Shown here: piece by piece, positions 1-8,364 of the stretch | How positions within the stretch are numbered: position 1 is the stretch's first letter | Layout: each line of letters opens with the position of its first letter | Assembly: GCF_001792815.1 (NCBI RefSeq) | Contig: NZ_CP017674.1 | Location: 682,001-746,000 of the forward strand | Direction: 5' to 3' | Source of the DNA: Microbacterium sp. BH-3-3-3 | GTDB lineage: Bacteria > Actinomycetota > Actinomycetes > Actinomycetales > Microbacteriaceae | DNA: 64,000 nucleotides | Made by a program: the position numbers and the translations under genes | Notes under the pieces: model-generated | Database searches by the model: none | Told to the model about the DNA's origin: nothing | Seen by the model: only the letters and a program-made list of their open reading frames with translations

Positions 1-5
1 ACAAC

Positions 6-42
6 AAAACCCTGATGAAAATAACTTCTCATCAGGGTTTTT
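6..42. terminator. Bidirectional intrinsic terminator downstream of tRNA-Pro
   Basis: A 13-bp perfect stem (6-18 pairs with 29-41) with a 10-nt loop is flanked by A and T runs on both sides, so it reads as a Rho-independent terminator on either strand. On the minus strand it lies just after the tRNA-Pro gene and would end that transcript. It is unusually AT-rich for this genome. Confidence 0.8.
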
Positions 43-45
43 CTG

Positions 46-119
46 TCGGGCTGACAGGATTTGAACCTGCGACCCCCTGACCCCCAGTCAGGTGCGCTAC
101 CAAGCTGCGCCACAGCCCG
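46..119 (-). tRNA. tRNA-Pro (anticodon GGG)
   Basis: Read on the minus strand this is a complete 74-nt tRNA cloverleaf. The acceptor CGGGCTG pairs with CAGCCCG, and the D-loop contains AGCTTGGTAG. The anticodon arm is CCTGA-CTGGGGG-TCAGG, giving anticodon GGG, which reads CCC and probably CCU proline codons. The T-arm carries the GGTTCAAATCC consensus. The discriminator base is A and CCA is not encoded. A truncated second tRNA-Pro-like sequence lies immediately upstream. Confidence 0.95.
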
Positions 120-162
120 TGGCATTCAATTTTCAGTTATTCGAGCCGTCCGGGAGGGGTAA

Positions 163-210
<48 letters not shown>

Positions 211-343
211 TTACCCGCGAGCGGGCAACTCCCCTATATTAGCCCCTCCCCGACCCCGCCGCGAACCAGCGCACGCCCCGGGCGTGTGGGGCTCGGCGGC
301 CCGTTCTTGCGCGCGGAGGATTGTCGATGTCGGAGCCCCTCGC

Positions 344-349
344 TACCGT
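344..349 (+). promoter_or_regulatory. -10 element of leaderless GNAT gene
   Basis: TACCGT fits the actinobacterial TAnnnT -10 pattern. It ends exactly 6 nt before the ATG at 356, which places the transcription start at the start codon (inferred). Confidence 0.5.
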
Positions 350-355
350 CGCGTC

Positions 356-934
356 ATGACCATCGAGATCCTCCCCGCGACCGGCGACCGCTTCGACGAC
401 GCCGAGACGGCGCTCGACAGCGGTGACGGCCCCGAGTGCCAATGCCAGTGGTGGCTGCTGCCGAACGGCCCCTGGAAAGAGGCGTCCGTCGATCAGCGCA
501 CCGAGCTGTTTCGCGCCGAGCTCGACGGGCCGCGCCCGCCGGGCCTCATCGCCTACGTCGACGGCGAGCCCGCGGGATGGGTGCGCGTCGGCCCCCGTGT
601 CGCGCAGCCCCGTCTGCTGCGCACACGCGACGTGACCTCGTCGCCCGCCGAGAGCCTCGACGCCGATGATGTCTGGGCGGTCTCGTGCTTCGTCGTGCGC
701 ACGCAGCACCGCGGGCGGGGCCTCGCGGCGAAGCTGCTGGATGCCGCGATCTTCACCGCCCGAGAAGCCGGCGCCCGGGTGGTCGAGGGGTATCCCCTCG
801 ACCCGAAAGCGGCGAAGCGCTCGTCGAACCAGCTCTTCCGCGGCACGGTGTCGGTGTTCGAAGACGCGGGGTTCACCATCGTCGACCGGCCGAAGCCCGA
901 CCGCGCGCTCGTCTCGCTCACCCTGCGGGACTGA
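356..934 (+). CDS. GNAT family N-acetyltransferase
   Basis: A 192-residue cytosolic protein with a GNAT fold signature. Strand beta4 (DVWAVSCFVV) is followed by the acetyl-CoA pyrophosphate-binding loop QHRGRGLA (residues 117-124) and a helix. A C-terminal segment has the typical late-GNAT pattern (FEDAGF). It should transfer an acetyl group from acetyl-CoA to an amine, but the substrate cannot be told from sequence. The N-terminal half carries a Cys/Trp-rich patch (ECQCQWW, residues 27-33). An upstream in-frame extension to 92 runs through the tRNA-Pro gene and was rejected. The ATG at 356 sits 6 nt after a TACCGT -10 box, indicating a leaderless mRNA. The gene appears to be a single cistron. 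Confidence 0.85.
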   Translation: MTIEILPATGDRFDDAETALDSGDGPECQCQWWLLPNGPWKEASVDQRTELFRAELDGPRPPGLIAYVDGEPAGWVRVGPRVAQPRLLRTRDVTSSPAESLDADDVWAVSCFVVRTQHRGRGLAAKLLDAAIFTAREAGARVVEGYPLDPKAAKRSSNQLFRGTVSVFEDAGFTIVDRPKPDRALVSLTLRD

Positions 935-948
935 CCCGCGCGCGCCCG

Positions 949-978
949 CGGTCACGCCAGCGCCAGCGCCCGTGACCG
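949..978 (+). terminator. Stem-loop after GNAT gene, possible terminator
   Basis: An 8-bp stem CGGTCACG/CGTGACCG with a 14-nt loop begins 14 nt after the GNAT stop codon. There is no T-run, so termination is only plausible. Confidence 0.4.
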
Positions 979-1098
979 TGCCCGCGTGAGCCCCCGCGCC
1001 GTACGCCAGCAGCACCGACCCGTGTCGGTAACGGCGCCCGAGACGCCCACCCGCAGCACCCCACTTACGATGGGAGTTCCCCCGACGAGAGACCTGAC

Positions 1099-1482
1099 AT
1101 GACCGACGCCCCCACCAGCGCCCGCGTCGACGCGTGGCTGTGGGCGGTGCGCGTCTACAAGACCCGGTCGGCCGCAACGACCGCATGCCGCGCGGGTCAC
1201 GTGCGCGTCAACGGCGACCGGGCCAAGGCGGCTCAGCCGGTGCGTCCGGGCGACGAGTTGCGGGTGCGCGTTCAGGGCTTCGACCGAATCCTGGTGGTGA
1301 AGAAGACCATCGCCAAGCGCGTAGGAGCAGCCCTCGTCGCTGAGTCGGTCGATGACCGCACTCCCCCACCGCCCCCGCGCGAGAGCGTGCCGTTCGTTCC
1401 CGTCCGCGACCGGGGAGCCGGTCGGCCGACCAAGCGTGATCGCCGCGACATCGAGAAGCTGCGCGGCCGAGACGGCGAGTGA
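1099..1482 (+). CDS. hslR: RNA-binding S4 domain protein, Hsp15-like
   Basis: A 127-residue basic protein. An S4 RNA-binding domain occupies about residues 8-70 (RVDAWLWAVRVYKTRS, then HVRVNG and a PGDEL turn), followed by a Pro/Arg-rich basic tail. The order and spacing match the Hsp15/HslR family, which binds free 50S subunits that still carry peptidyl-tRNA and helps recycle stalled ribosomes. The ATG at 1099 follows a GAGAGACC ribosome-binding site, and a TACGAT -10 box lies at 1066-1071. The family call is solid; the ribosome-rescue role is taken from E. coli Hsp15. The 3' flank is filled by two tandem repeats. Confidence 0.88.
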   Translation: MTDAPTSARVDAWLWAVRVYKTRSAATTACRAGHVRVNGDRAKAAQPVRPGDELRVRVQGFDRILVVKKTIAKRVGAALVAESVDDRTPPPPPRESVPFVPVRDRGAGRPTKRDRRDIEKLRGRDGE

Positions 1483-1494
1483 GGCATCAGCCGC

Positions 1495-1766
1495 CACGAC
1501 CCGGCGGCCGCAACCCCGCGCACAACCTCCGCGGTGCGCACAACCTCAGCCACCCACGCCTGAATCGCACAGAGGTTGCGCGCATCGCTGAGCGTGCGCC
1601 GCGCCACGACCCCACCGCCGCGCCGCACCGAACCAGCCACACACACGACCCGGCGGTCGCACCCCGCGCACAACCTCCGCGATGCGCACAACTTCCGCCA
1701 CCCACGCCTGAATCGCACGGAGGTTGCGCGCATCATGACCGTGCGCCGAGCCGCGACAACCCCGCA
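1495..1766. repeat. Two tandem ~116-bp repeats with internal inverted motifs
   Basis: The 319-bp gap between hslR and the Nudix-NYN gene holds two imperfect direct copies, about 1495-1610 and 1644-1760, offset by 148-149 bp. Both start CACGACCCGGCGG and share the core CCACCCACGCCTGAATCGCAC. Each copy also has GCGCACAACCTC motifs on its left and an inverted GAGGTTGCGCGC on its right (for example 1666-1679 against 1718-1731, one mismatch), so each unit can fold as a cruciform or hairpin. No convincing gene lies here. The layout resembles REP/BIME-type intergenic repeats between convergent genes. Confidence 0.8.
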
Positions 1767-1801
1767 GCGCCGGCGAACGAGCCCGACGCACGCGCGTGAG
1801 C

Positions 1802-2704
1802 TCAGTCCAACTGCTCCAGCAACCACCGCGTGCCCTGCACGACAGCGCCGAGCTCCTGCACCCGCGCGGCGAGGCCCCGATCGCTCGTCACGACGATCAC
1901 CGGGCTGTGCAGCGCGACCAGCTCGCGCGTGACGGCGACGATCTCATCGTCTCCGGAACCCTCCGCGATGCGCACCGAGACCCCCGCCTCGTCGACGGTG
2001 GCGGAGCGCGCCTGGCCCTCCAGCACCGCGGTGACCGGCGGGAACCAACGCGTCGCTGACAGGCCCAGGGTGTCGGCATCCATTCCCGCCACAGCCCTCG
2101 CCGAGACACGCGCGAGCAGTCGCGACGCGGCTCCCGCGCGATCCTTCCACCAGCCGTCGGGCACCGACCCGACGACGTTGGCGACGTCGACGACCACCGC
2201 GGGGCGCGTCGACAGCGCTGTGCGCAGCGCGGGCCACGCCGAGGCGAAGCCCGGATGCAGGGGCAGAGAGTCGACCCGGTCGACGGCGACCCACTCGAGG
2301 GCCACGCTCTCAGGGTCGCTGATCACGGGCTCGAACGGCACCGTGACGTCGGCGACGAGGGTCGAGTACGACCAGATCCCGAGTTCGAGGACGCTCTCGA
2401 AACGTGCCCGCACGGCATCCGCCGGCACTCCGGCCTCTTCGCCCGACTCGCGCAGGGCGCCGTCGAGGGCCGATTCGTTCTCGTGGCGCGCACCCCCGGG
2501 CAGAGCCCAGGTGTCGCCGAAGTGACTCCACGAAACGCGGTGCTGCAGCAGCACGCCCCGCCGCGGATCGAGCGCGAGCAGACCCGCCGCACCGAAACGA
2601 CCCCAGTACTTCTCGCCTGTCGGGGCGACCACCCAGGCATCGCCGGGGTCGCGGGGCCCATGCGGGCGCCGCGGTTCGCCCGGGGCGGGAGGCTGGATCG
2701 TCAT
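1802..2704 (-). CDS. Nudix hydrolase fused to a C-terminal NYN/PIN-like domain
   Basis: A 300-residue two-domain protein. Residues about 20-155 form a Nudix domain with a complete Nudix box from G71 to V93 (E77, R85-E86, E89-E90, G92), so a nucleoside-diphosphate-X hydrolase activity is expected. Residues about 165-300 look like a NYN/PIN-type RNase fold: a strand with acidic residue VVVDVANVVG near 170, a following WWKD helix, and VIVVTSDRGLAARV near 272-288, where the TSDRG turn supplies a conserved acidic site. No signal peptide or membrane segment is seen. The ATG at 2704 follows GGGGAGG directly. The joint substrate is unknown; processing of capped or modified RNA ends is a guess. The gene is convergent with hslR. 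Confidence 0.8.
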   Translation of the reverse strand: MTIQPPAPGEPRRPHGPRDPGDAWVVAPTGEKYWGRFGAAGLLALDPRRGVLLQHRVSWSHFGDTWALPGGARHENESALDGALRESGEEAGVPADAVRARFESVLELGIWSYSTLVADVTVPFEPVISDPESVALEWVAVDRVDSLPLHPGFASAWPALRTALSTRPAVVVDVANVVGSVPDGWWKDRAGAASRLLARVSARAVAGMDADTLGLSATRWFPPVTAVLEGQARSATVDEAGVSVRIAEGSGDDEIVAVTRELVALHSPVIVVTSDRGLAARVQELGAVVQGTRWLLEQLD

Positions 2705-2792
2705 CCTCCCCAGCCTGACACACCCCGGCCGCGCGTGGACCCTCGGTCGTCATACGGCGCCGTCATCGGCCGGCGTTCCTCCGCAAACGCCA

Positions 2793-2824
2793 CGCGCCCC
2801 GGCTCCACGAGGGAACCGGGGCGC
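2793..2824 (-). terminator. Stem-loop terminator after the DUF805 gene
   Basis: A GC-rich stem (CGCGCCCCGG-C-TCC against GGAACCGGGGCGCG, one C/A mismatch) with a 4-nt loop begins 15 nt past the DUF805 stop codon on the minus strand. The T-run is weak. Confidence 0.55.
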
Positions 2825-2838
2825 GATGAGAGCGAGGA

Positions 2839-3285
2839 TCAGCGGTCGAAGCGCGCACCCTCGGGCTTCGGGCCCATGAGCATGAACACGAAGAGCACGA
2901 TGCCACCAACCAGCGGGACCAGACCGATGAAGATCCAGAAGCCGCTCTTGTCGGAGTCGTGCAGGCGACGCACGACCAGGGCCAGGTACGGCACGATCGT
3001 CGCGAGCGACCAGATGATGTAGACGATGTAGAAGACGAGGCCGATGCCCGAGGGAGTGGCCATCATTCCGTACTCGTCGACCGTGCCGGCGCCGCCGGTG
3101 GCTGCGGCGAGCACGTTCAGGACGCCGCCGACGATGAACATGACCAGCACCCACCACCAGAACTCGCTGCGGCTGGCGCGACCCGAGAAGGTGGCGTACT
3201 TCTTGAAGAAGCGCTTGACGGCGGCGCCGATCGGCGCGCCGTAGTACGGCTGAGCCAGAGGCGGCTCGATCGTGGAATTGCTCAT
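2839..3285 (-). CDS. DUF805 family integral membrane protein
   Basis: A 148-residue protein of the DUF805 family (YhaH type). A short cytosolic N-terminus is followed by the characteristic FSGRASRSEFWWW motif (residues about 33-45), then three to four hydrophobic segments at about 44-62, 80-103 and 118-136. The conserved RRLHDSDKSGFW signature falls between the last two. Family function is unknown. The protein ends in a short polar tail. The ATG at 3285 has a GGGGGAA-like site upstream. It stands alone between der and the Nudix-NYN gene. Confidence 0.9.
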   Translation of the reverse strand: MSNSTIEPPLAQPYYGAPIGAAVKRFFKKYATFSGRASRSEFWWWVLVMFIVGGVLNVLAAATGGAGTVDEYGMMATPSGIGLVFYIVYIIWSLATIVPYLALVVRRLHDSDKSGFWIFIGLVPLVGGIVLFVFMLMGPKPEGARFDR

Positions 3286-3437
3286 GGTTCCCCCAGGCTG
3301 AAGTTTCGATCACGACGGTGCGGGCGGGTATTGCACCGCCGCGAATGAACCTTATCGAACCTGAGTGTTGGCTGTGCACACGACACATGTGTGCTGTATG
3401 CCGGTCCCCTTCGCCAGGACCACGCCCGCAGACGCCG

Positions 3438-3473
3438 AATGCCCCGATCCCCTCGCGGGGACCGGGGCATTCG
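3438..3473 (-). terminator. der: Strong stem-loop terminator after der
   Basis: A 10-bp perfect outer stem GAATGCCCCG/CGGGGCATTC encloses an inner TCCCC/GGGGA stem. It begins 9 nt after the der stop codon on the minus strand and closes the parA-to-der cluster. Confidence 0.75.
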
Positions 3474-3482
3474 ACACGCGCG

Positions 3483-5006
3483 TCAGCGCTGGCGCTTCTC
3501 GCGGATGCGCATGTTCAGCACGATCGGGGTGCCGTCGAAGCCGTAGATCTCGCGCAGGCGACGCTGGATGAAGCGGCGGTAGCCCGGGTCGAGGAATCCG
3601 GTCGTGAACAGCACGAATGTCGGCGGACGCGTCGCCGCCTGGGTGCCGAACAGGATGCGGGGCTGCTTGCCGCCGCGCAGCGGGTGCGGGTGCTCGGCCA
3701 CGAGCTCCGACAGGAACGCGTTGAACTTGCCGGTCGGAATGCGGGTGTCCCACGATTCCAGGGCCGTCTCGAGCGCCGGCACCAGCTTGTCGAGGTGGCG
3801 GCCGGTGCGGGCCGAGATGTTCACGCGCGGGGCCCACGCGACGTGCGCGAGGTCCTGCTCGATCTCACGCTCGAGGTACCGACGACGGTCCTGGTTCTCC
3901 ATGTCGTCGTCGTTCAGGCGGTCCCACTTGTTGAACGCCAGCACGAGCGCGCGACCCGATTCGAGCACCAGATCGATGATGTTCAGGTCCTGCACGCTGA
4001 TCGGCTGCGAGACGTCGATCACGACGACCGCGACCTCCGACTTCTCCAGCGCCGTCGAGGTGCGCAGCGACGCGTAGAAGTCGGCACCCTGCTGAAGGTG
4101 CACGCGACGACGGATGCCGGCGGTGTCGACCAGCGTCCAGAGCTTGCCGCCGAGCTCGACGACCTCGTCGACGGGGTCGCGGGTGGTGCCCGCGAGCTCG
4201 TTGACGACGACGCGCTCTTCGCCCGCCGCCTTGTTGAGCAGCGACGACTTGCCGACGTTGGGGCGTCCCAGGATCGCGACGCGACGCGGGCCGCCGATCT
4301 CGTACCGTGCCACGGCCGAGACCTCGGGAAGCACCTTCATGATCTCGTCGAGCAGGTCGGCCACGCCGCGGCCGTGAATGGCCGAGACGGGGTGCGGCTC
4401 GCCCAGGCCGAGGTTCCAGAGGGCGGCGGCCTCGGGCTCGTGGCGGGCGTCGTCGACCTTGTTGGCGATGAGGAACACCGGCTTGCCGCTCTTGCGCAGC
4501 AGCTTCACGACGTGCTCGTCGGTCGAGGTCGCCCCCACCGTGGCATCCACCACGAACAGCACGATGTCGGCGAGGTCGATCGCGACCTCGGCTTGAGCTG
4601 CCACCGAACGGTCGATGCCGCGCGCGTCGGGCTCCCAGCCGCCGGTGTCGACGAGCGAGAACCGCCGGTCGAGCCACTCGGCCTTGTAGGTGACGCGGTC
4701 GCGGGTGACACCGGGGGTGTCCTCGACGACCGCCTCACGGCGCCCGAGGATGCGGTTCACCAACGCCGACTTGCCGACGTTCGGCCGGCCGACGATCGCG
4801 ACGACCGGCAGCGCCGGCAGGAACTCGATGGCTCCTTCGCCCGACGCGAGGCCCGCGAGCAGCGCGGCATCCTCTTCGTCGAGGTCGAAGTCCTCGAGTC
4901 CCGCGCGCAACGCTTCGGCCCGCTGTTCGGCGAGCACCTCGTCGAGCTGCTCCATCTTTTCGGCGAGCTGGTCGGGCCCGCCTTCGTACTCGTCTTCAAC
5001 GCCCAT
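3483..5006 (-). CDS. der: Ribosome biogenesis GTPase Der (EngA)
   Basis: A 507-residue essential GTPase that acts in 50S subunit maturation. It has the hallmark tandem G-domains: GRPNVGKS at 73-80 and again at 247-254, each followed by switch II (DTGGW near 120; DTAGI in the second), and an NKVD motif at 182-185. A C-terminal KH-like domain ends with RIREKRQR. An acidic N-terminal extension of about 65 residues precedes the first G-domain, as in other actinobacterial Der proteins. The ATG at 5006 overlaps the 3' end of cmk by 11 bp, so der is the last gene of the parA-scpA-scpB-rluB-tyrA-cmk-der cluster. Confidence 0.97.
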   Translation of the reverse strand: MGVEDEYEGGPDQLAEKMEQLDEVLAEQRAEALRAGLEDFDLDEEDAALLAGLASGEGAIEFLPALPVVAIVGRPNVGKSALVNRILGRREAVVEDTPGVTRDRVTYKAEWLDRRFSLVDTGGWEPDARGIDRSVAAQAEVAIDLADIVLFVVDATVGATSTDEHVVKLLRKSGKPVFLIANKVDDARHEPEAAALWNLGLGEPHPVSAIHGRGVADLLDEIMKVLPEVSAVARYEIGGPRRVAILGRPNVGKSSLLNKAAGEERVVVNELAGTTRDPVDEVVELGGKLWTLVDTAGIRRRVHLQQGADFYASLRTSTALEKSEVAVVVIDVSQPISVQDLNIIDLVLESGRALVLAFNKWDRLNDDDMENQDRRRYLEREIEQDLAHVAWAPRVNISARTGRHLDKLVPALETALESWDTRIPTGKFNAFLSELVAEHPHPLRGGKQPRILFGTQAATRPPTFVLFTTGFLDPGYRRFIQRRLREIYGFDGTPIVLNMRIREKRQR

Positions 5007-5721
5007 CGCGGGCTCCCATCGTGGAGTCGACGACGCTCAGCACGGCGTCGACGGTCTGTTCGAAATCGAGGTGGGTCGAATCGACGACCTGCACGCCGGG
5101 GGCGGCGGTGAGGAAGTCGACGACCGTGGAATCTGCGGCGTCGCGCTGGTGCAGAGCTGCGGCGACCTTGGCGGCGTCGTGCCCTGTCAGCTCGGCGCTG
5201 CGACGCGCGGCGCGCACCTCGGGCGCCGCGGTCAGAAGAATGCGCACGGGCGCGTCGGGGAAGACGACCGTGGTGATGTCGCGGCCCTCGACGACGACAC
5301 CACGAAGACCCGCGGATGCCACGAGCCGGCGGAACAGCTCGTTCACCGCGTGCCGCACGGTGGCCACCCGCGCGACGCCGCTGACGGCGTCGGTCACGCG
5401 GGGTTCGCGGATCGCGGCGGTCACGTCGGTGCCACCGACGCGCACCCAGCGGTCGGACGCGTCGAGCGAGATCCCGTAGTCGAAGTCGCCGAACACCTCG
5501 ACCACGGCCGTGGCGTCGGAGGTGTCGATCCCGTGCTGCAGCGCGTGCCAGGCGAGCGCGCGGTACGCGGCGCCGGTGTCGAGGAAGCCGTACCCGAGGC
5601 GGGTCGCGGCGGCCTTCGACACGCTCGACTTCCCGCTGCCGGCCGGGCCGTCGACGGCCACGACGACGGGAGCTGCTGCTCCCGCGGGCGTCGTGGTCAG
5701 CGAGGGGGTGGAGTCAGTCAT
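4996..5721 (-). CDS. cmk: (d)CMP kinase
   Basis: A 241-residue cytosolic cytidylate kinase phosphorylating CMP and dCMP to the diphosphates with ATP. The P-loop GPAGSGKS is at residues 25-32, followed by DTGAAYR (CMP-binding region), a [12 protein letters not shown] segment and a LID region RQRDAADS-like ([11 protein letters not shown]). The start at 5721 was chosen because only about 18 residues then precede the first strand and it overlaps the end of tyrA by 8 bp. A longer upstream extension would run through tyrA. It is translationally coupled to tyrA upstream and der downstream. Confidence 0.96.
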   Translation of the reverse strand: MTDSTPSLTTTPAGAAAPVVVAVDGPAGSGKSSVSKAAATRLGYGFLDTGAAYRALAWHALQHGIDTSDATAVVEVFGDFDYGISLDASDRWVRVGGTDVTAAIREPRVTDAVSGVARVATVRHAVNELFRRLVASAGLRGVVVEGRDITTVVFPDAPVRILLTAAPEVRAARRSAELTGHDAAKVAAALHQRDAADSTVVDFLTAAPGVQVVDSTHLDFEQTVDAVLSVVDSTMGARDGR

Positions 5722-6847
5722 GGGTGGTGCTCGCAATCCGCCATCCGCGCTGCTGGAGTCCATCGACGGCACGGCGGACCGCGTCGGGGACGACGCTGAT
5801 CTCGGCCAAGCCGAAGGGGGCACCGGGCGAGTGCTCGAGGCGTAGGTCTTCGACGTTGACGTCGAGGTCACCGAGTTCGCCGAACAGGCGACCCAGCTGG
5901 CCGGAGGTGTCGTCGACCATGACGACGAAAGTATCGAAACGGCGGTTCTGGCCGTGCTTGCCGGGCAGGCGTTCGACGCCCTCGTTGCCCCGGCGGATCG
6001 TGTCGGCGACCGTGCGGCGGGCTCCCGGCACGTCGGGGTCGCGCAGGGCGTCGGCGACGTCGCCGAGGTCGGCGGCGAGCTGATCGAGCACCTCGACCAC
6101 GGGGGCCGCGTTCGCGCCGAGGATCTGCACCCACAGCTCGGGGGCCGACGCCGCGATGCGCGTCGTGTCGCGCACGCCCTGGCCCGCGAGCCGCAGCGAG
6201 CCGTCGGGGGCCTCGATGAAGCGCCCGGCGAGCAGGCTCGCCACCAGCTGCGGCACGTGCGACATGAGCGCGACGGACTCGTCGTGCTCTTCGGGCGTCA
6301 TCTCGATGAGCGTCGCACCGAGGTCGAGCGCGAGCCCTTCGACGAGCGACAGGTCGTGGGCCGAGGTCTCGCCGTCGCGGCAGACCACCCACGGACGCCC
6401 CACGAAGATGTCGGCGCGGGCCGAGATGGCTCCCCCGCGCTCGCGCCCGGCCATGGGGTGCGAGCCGATGTAGTGCGTGAGGTCGACGCCGCGCTCGCGC
6501 AGGGTGCGCAGCGGCTCGAGCTTCACGCTCGCGACGTCGGTGATCACGGCATCCGGGAACGCCGCGAGCTCGCGCTGCACGACGTCGGCGACGACGTCGG
6601 GAGGCGTGGCGACGACGATGAGCGAGGGCGCGTCATCAGGGTGCTCGGCGCGGCCGGCGCCGTAATCGATGGCCAGACGCAGCTGCGACGGAGACGCGTC
6701 GACGAGCACGACGTCGACGCCGCGGGCCGTGAGCGCGTGTCCGATGCTCGCGCCGAGGAGCCCCGAGCCGACGATGCGGACGGTGCCGCTCGTGCGGGTC
6801 GCCAAAGGCCCGGCCGCGCGCGCGGACGTTTCCTTCGGTTCGGTCAT
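5714..6847 (-). CDS. tyrA: Prephenate dehydrogenase with C-terminal ACT domain
   Basis: A 377-residue enzyme converting prephenate with NAD+ to 4-hydroxyphenylpyruvate in tyrosine synthesis. The Rossmann loop [10 protein letters not shown] is at residues 27-36, and the prephenate-binding motif [10 protein letters not shown] comes near residue 135. An all-helical dimerisation domain follows. The last ~75 residues (from [19 protein letters not shown]) form an ACT domain, suggesting feedback control by tyrosine. It sits inside a segregation/translation cluster between rluB and cmk. That position, away from other aromatic genes, is unusual outside Actinobacteria. Confidence 0.93.
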   Translation of the reverse strand: MTEPKETSARAAGPLATRTSGTVRIVGSGLLGASIGHALTARGVDVVLVDASPSQLRLAIDYGAGRAEHPDDAPSLIVVATPPDVVADVVQRELAAFPDAVITDVASVKLEPLRTLRERGVDLTHYIGSHPMAGRERGGAISARADIFVGRPWVVCRDGETSAHDLSLVEGLALDLGATLIEMTPEEHDESVALMSHVPQLVASLLAGRFIEAPDGSLRLAGQGVRDTTRIAASAPELWVQILGANAAPVVEVLDQLAADLGDVADALRDPDVPGARRTVADTIRRGNEGVERLPGKHGQNRRFDTFVVMVDDTSGQLGRLFGELGDLDVNVEDLRLEHSPGAPFGLAEISVVPDAVRRAVDGLQQRGWRIASTTHD

Positions 6848-6901
6848 CGGGTCTCCTGCTGCCCTGGGCGGCGCCGCTCGCGCCGCGAGACGCGCCGCAC
6901 G

Positions 6902-7708
6902 TCACTCAGCCGGATCGGCCGAGGTGTCGCCGTCTCGACGAGACAGCGTGAGAAGGGCGCCTCGTTCTACTGTAGTCAACTCGCGTGCCTTGCCCACCGG
7001 GAGAGTTCCCAGGTGGAGGGGACCGAACTGCCGCCGCACGAGTTCGATGACCGGGTGTCCGACCTCGTCCATCATGCGCCGCACGATGCGGTTCTTCCCC
7101 GAGTGCAGCGTGAGCTCGACCAGGCTCTCGCCCCGCGACGCGTCGAGCAGGCGTGCCTTGTCGGCGGCGATCCGCCCGTCCTCGAGGTCGACGCCCCGGG
7201 TCAGCTTCGCGATGGTCTGCGGCGTGACGAGCCCCTCGACCTTGGCGATGTACACCTTCGTCACCCCGAACGAGGGGTGGGCGAGCACGTGGGCGAGGTC
7301 GCCGTCGTTGGTCAGCACGAGCAGGCCGCTCGTGTCGGCATCCAGTCGTCCGACGTTGTAGAGGCGTTCCTCCCACTCGTCGGCCCACTCCCGCAGGTCG
7401 GGGCGACCGCGGTCGTCGTTCATCGAGCTGACGACACCGGTCGGCTTGTTCAGCACCACGTAGCGCTTGGACTCGTCGAGTTGGATGGCGACGCCGTCGA
7501 CGTCGACGAGGTCGGTCTCGGGGTGGATGCGCGAGCCCAGCTCGGTGACGGTCTCGCCGTTCACGCGCACGCGTCCCTCGACGATCATGTTCTCGGCCAC
7601 GCGCCGCGAGGCCACGCCCGCGTTGGCGAGCACCTTCTGCAGCCGGATGCCCTCGTCGCTCGCGGAGCCTGCGCCCCCGGTCGCTGCGCCTGTCGAAGCG
7701 TCGCTCAT
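6902..7708 (-). CDS. rluB: 23S rRNA pseudouridine synthase, RluB/RsuA family
   Basis: A 268-residue enzyme. An S4 RNA-binding domain (residues about 20-66, IRLQKVLANAGVASRR) precedes a pseudouridine synthase domain with the catalytic motif GRLDADTSGLL, where D123 is the expected nucleophile. By family it isomerises one uridine in large-subunit rRNA; the exact position cannot be read from sequence. The ATG at 7708 overlaps scpB by 4 bp and was chosen over a longer frame that runs through scpB. Confidence 0.92.
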   Translation of the reverse strand: MSDASTGAATGGAGSASDEGIRLQKVLANAGVASRRVAENMIVEGRVRVNGETVTELGSRIHPETDLVDVDGVAIQLDESKRYVVLNKPTGVVSSMNDDRGRPDLREWADEWEERLYNVGRLDADTSGLLVLTNDGDLAHVLAHPSFGVTKVYIAKVEGLVTPQTIAKLTRGVDLEDGRIAADKARLLDASRGESLVELTLHSGKNRIVRRMMDEVGHPVIELVRRQFGPLHLGTLPVGKARELTTVERGALLTLSRRDGDTSADPAE

Positions 7709-8364
7709 GTCAGTACCTCTCCGTCGAATCCGTCGGCGCCGTCGTCGAGCAACGGCGAGATGTGCGGCAGCTCGTCGAGCGAGTTGATGCCGAGGTTGAC
7801 CAGCAGCTGGTCGGTGGTCCCGTAGTGGATGGCGCCCGTGTCGGGGTCGGTGAAGACCTCGGCGATCAGCCCCCGCGAGAGCAGGGTGCGAACGACCGAG
7901 TCGACGTTCACCGCGCGGATGGATGCCACCTGCCCGCGCGTGACGGGCTGCTTGTACGCGATGACGGCCAGGGTCTCGAGCGCCGCCTGCGACAGGCGCG
8001 AGGGTGCCTGGGTGTTGACGAACTCGCCGACGACGTCGTCGTACTCCTCGCGCACGTACAACCGCCATCCCCCGCCGACCTCGCGCAGTTCGAAGCCGCG
8101 CACGGGTCCGCCGGTCTGCCCGTCGTAGTCGGCGACGAGGCCCGCGACGGCCTGGCGCACCGCGGGCACGGGAGCGGCGACCGCGGCGGCGAGACTCACG
8201 AGGCTCTGCGGCTCGTCGAGCACGAGCAGGATCGCCTCGAGTCGACGGGCGACGGATGCCGGATCGGTCGGGCGGGCGACGGGCGCCGGTTGCTCCGCGG
8301 CCGCGGCGGCGTCGACGGGGGTCGCCGCGGCGTCGACGGCGACGGCGGGGGGATCAACGGTCAT
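7705..8364 (-). CDS. scpB: Segregation and condensation protein B
   Basis: A 219-residue partner of ScpA in the SMC condensin complex. After a 35-residue Ala/Pro-rich tail, two winged-helix domains are visible: SVARRLEAILLVLDEPQSL, then SRLSQAALETLAVIAYKQPVTRGQVASIRAVNVDSVVRTL. The family motif VITDPD-like GLIAEVFTDPDTG and the C-terminal YGTTDQLLVNLGINSLDELP are intact. The gene overlaps both scpA (11 bp) and rluB (4 bp). Confidence 0.96.
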   Translation of the reverse strand: MTVDPPAVAVDAAATPVDAAAAAEQPAPVARPTDPASVARRLEAILLVLDEPQSLVSLAAAVAAPVPAVRQAVAGLVADYDGQTGGPVRGFELREVGGGWRLYVREEYDDVVGEFVNTQAPSRLSQAALETLAVIAYKQPVTRGQVASIRAVNVDSVVRTLLSRGLIAEVFTDPDTGAIHYGTTDQLLVNLGINSLDELPHISPLLDDGADGFDGEVLT

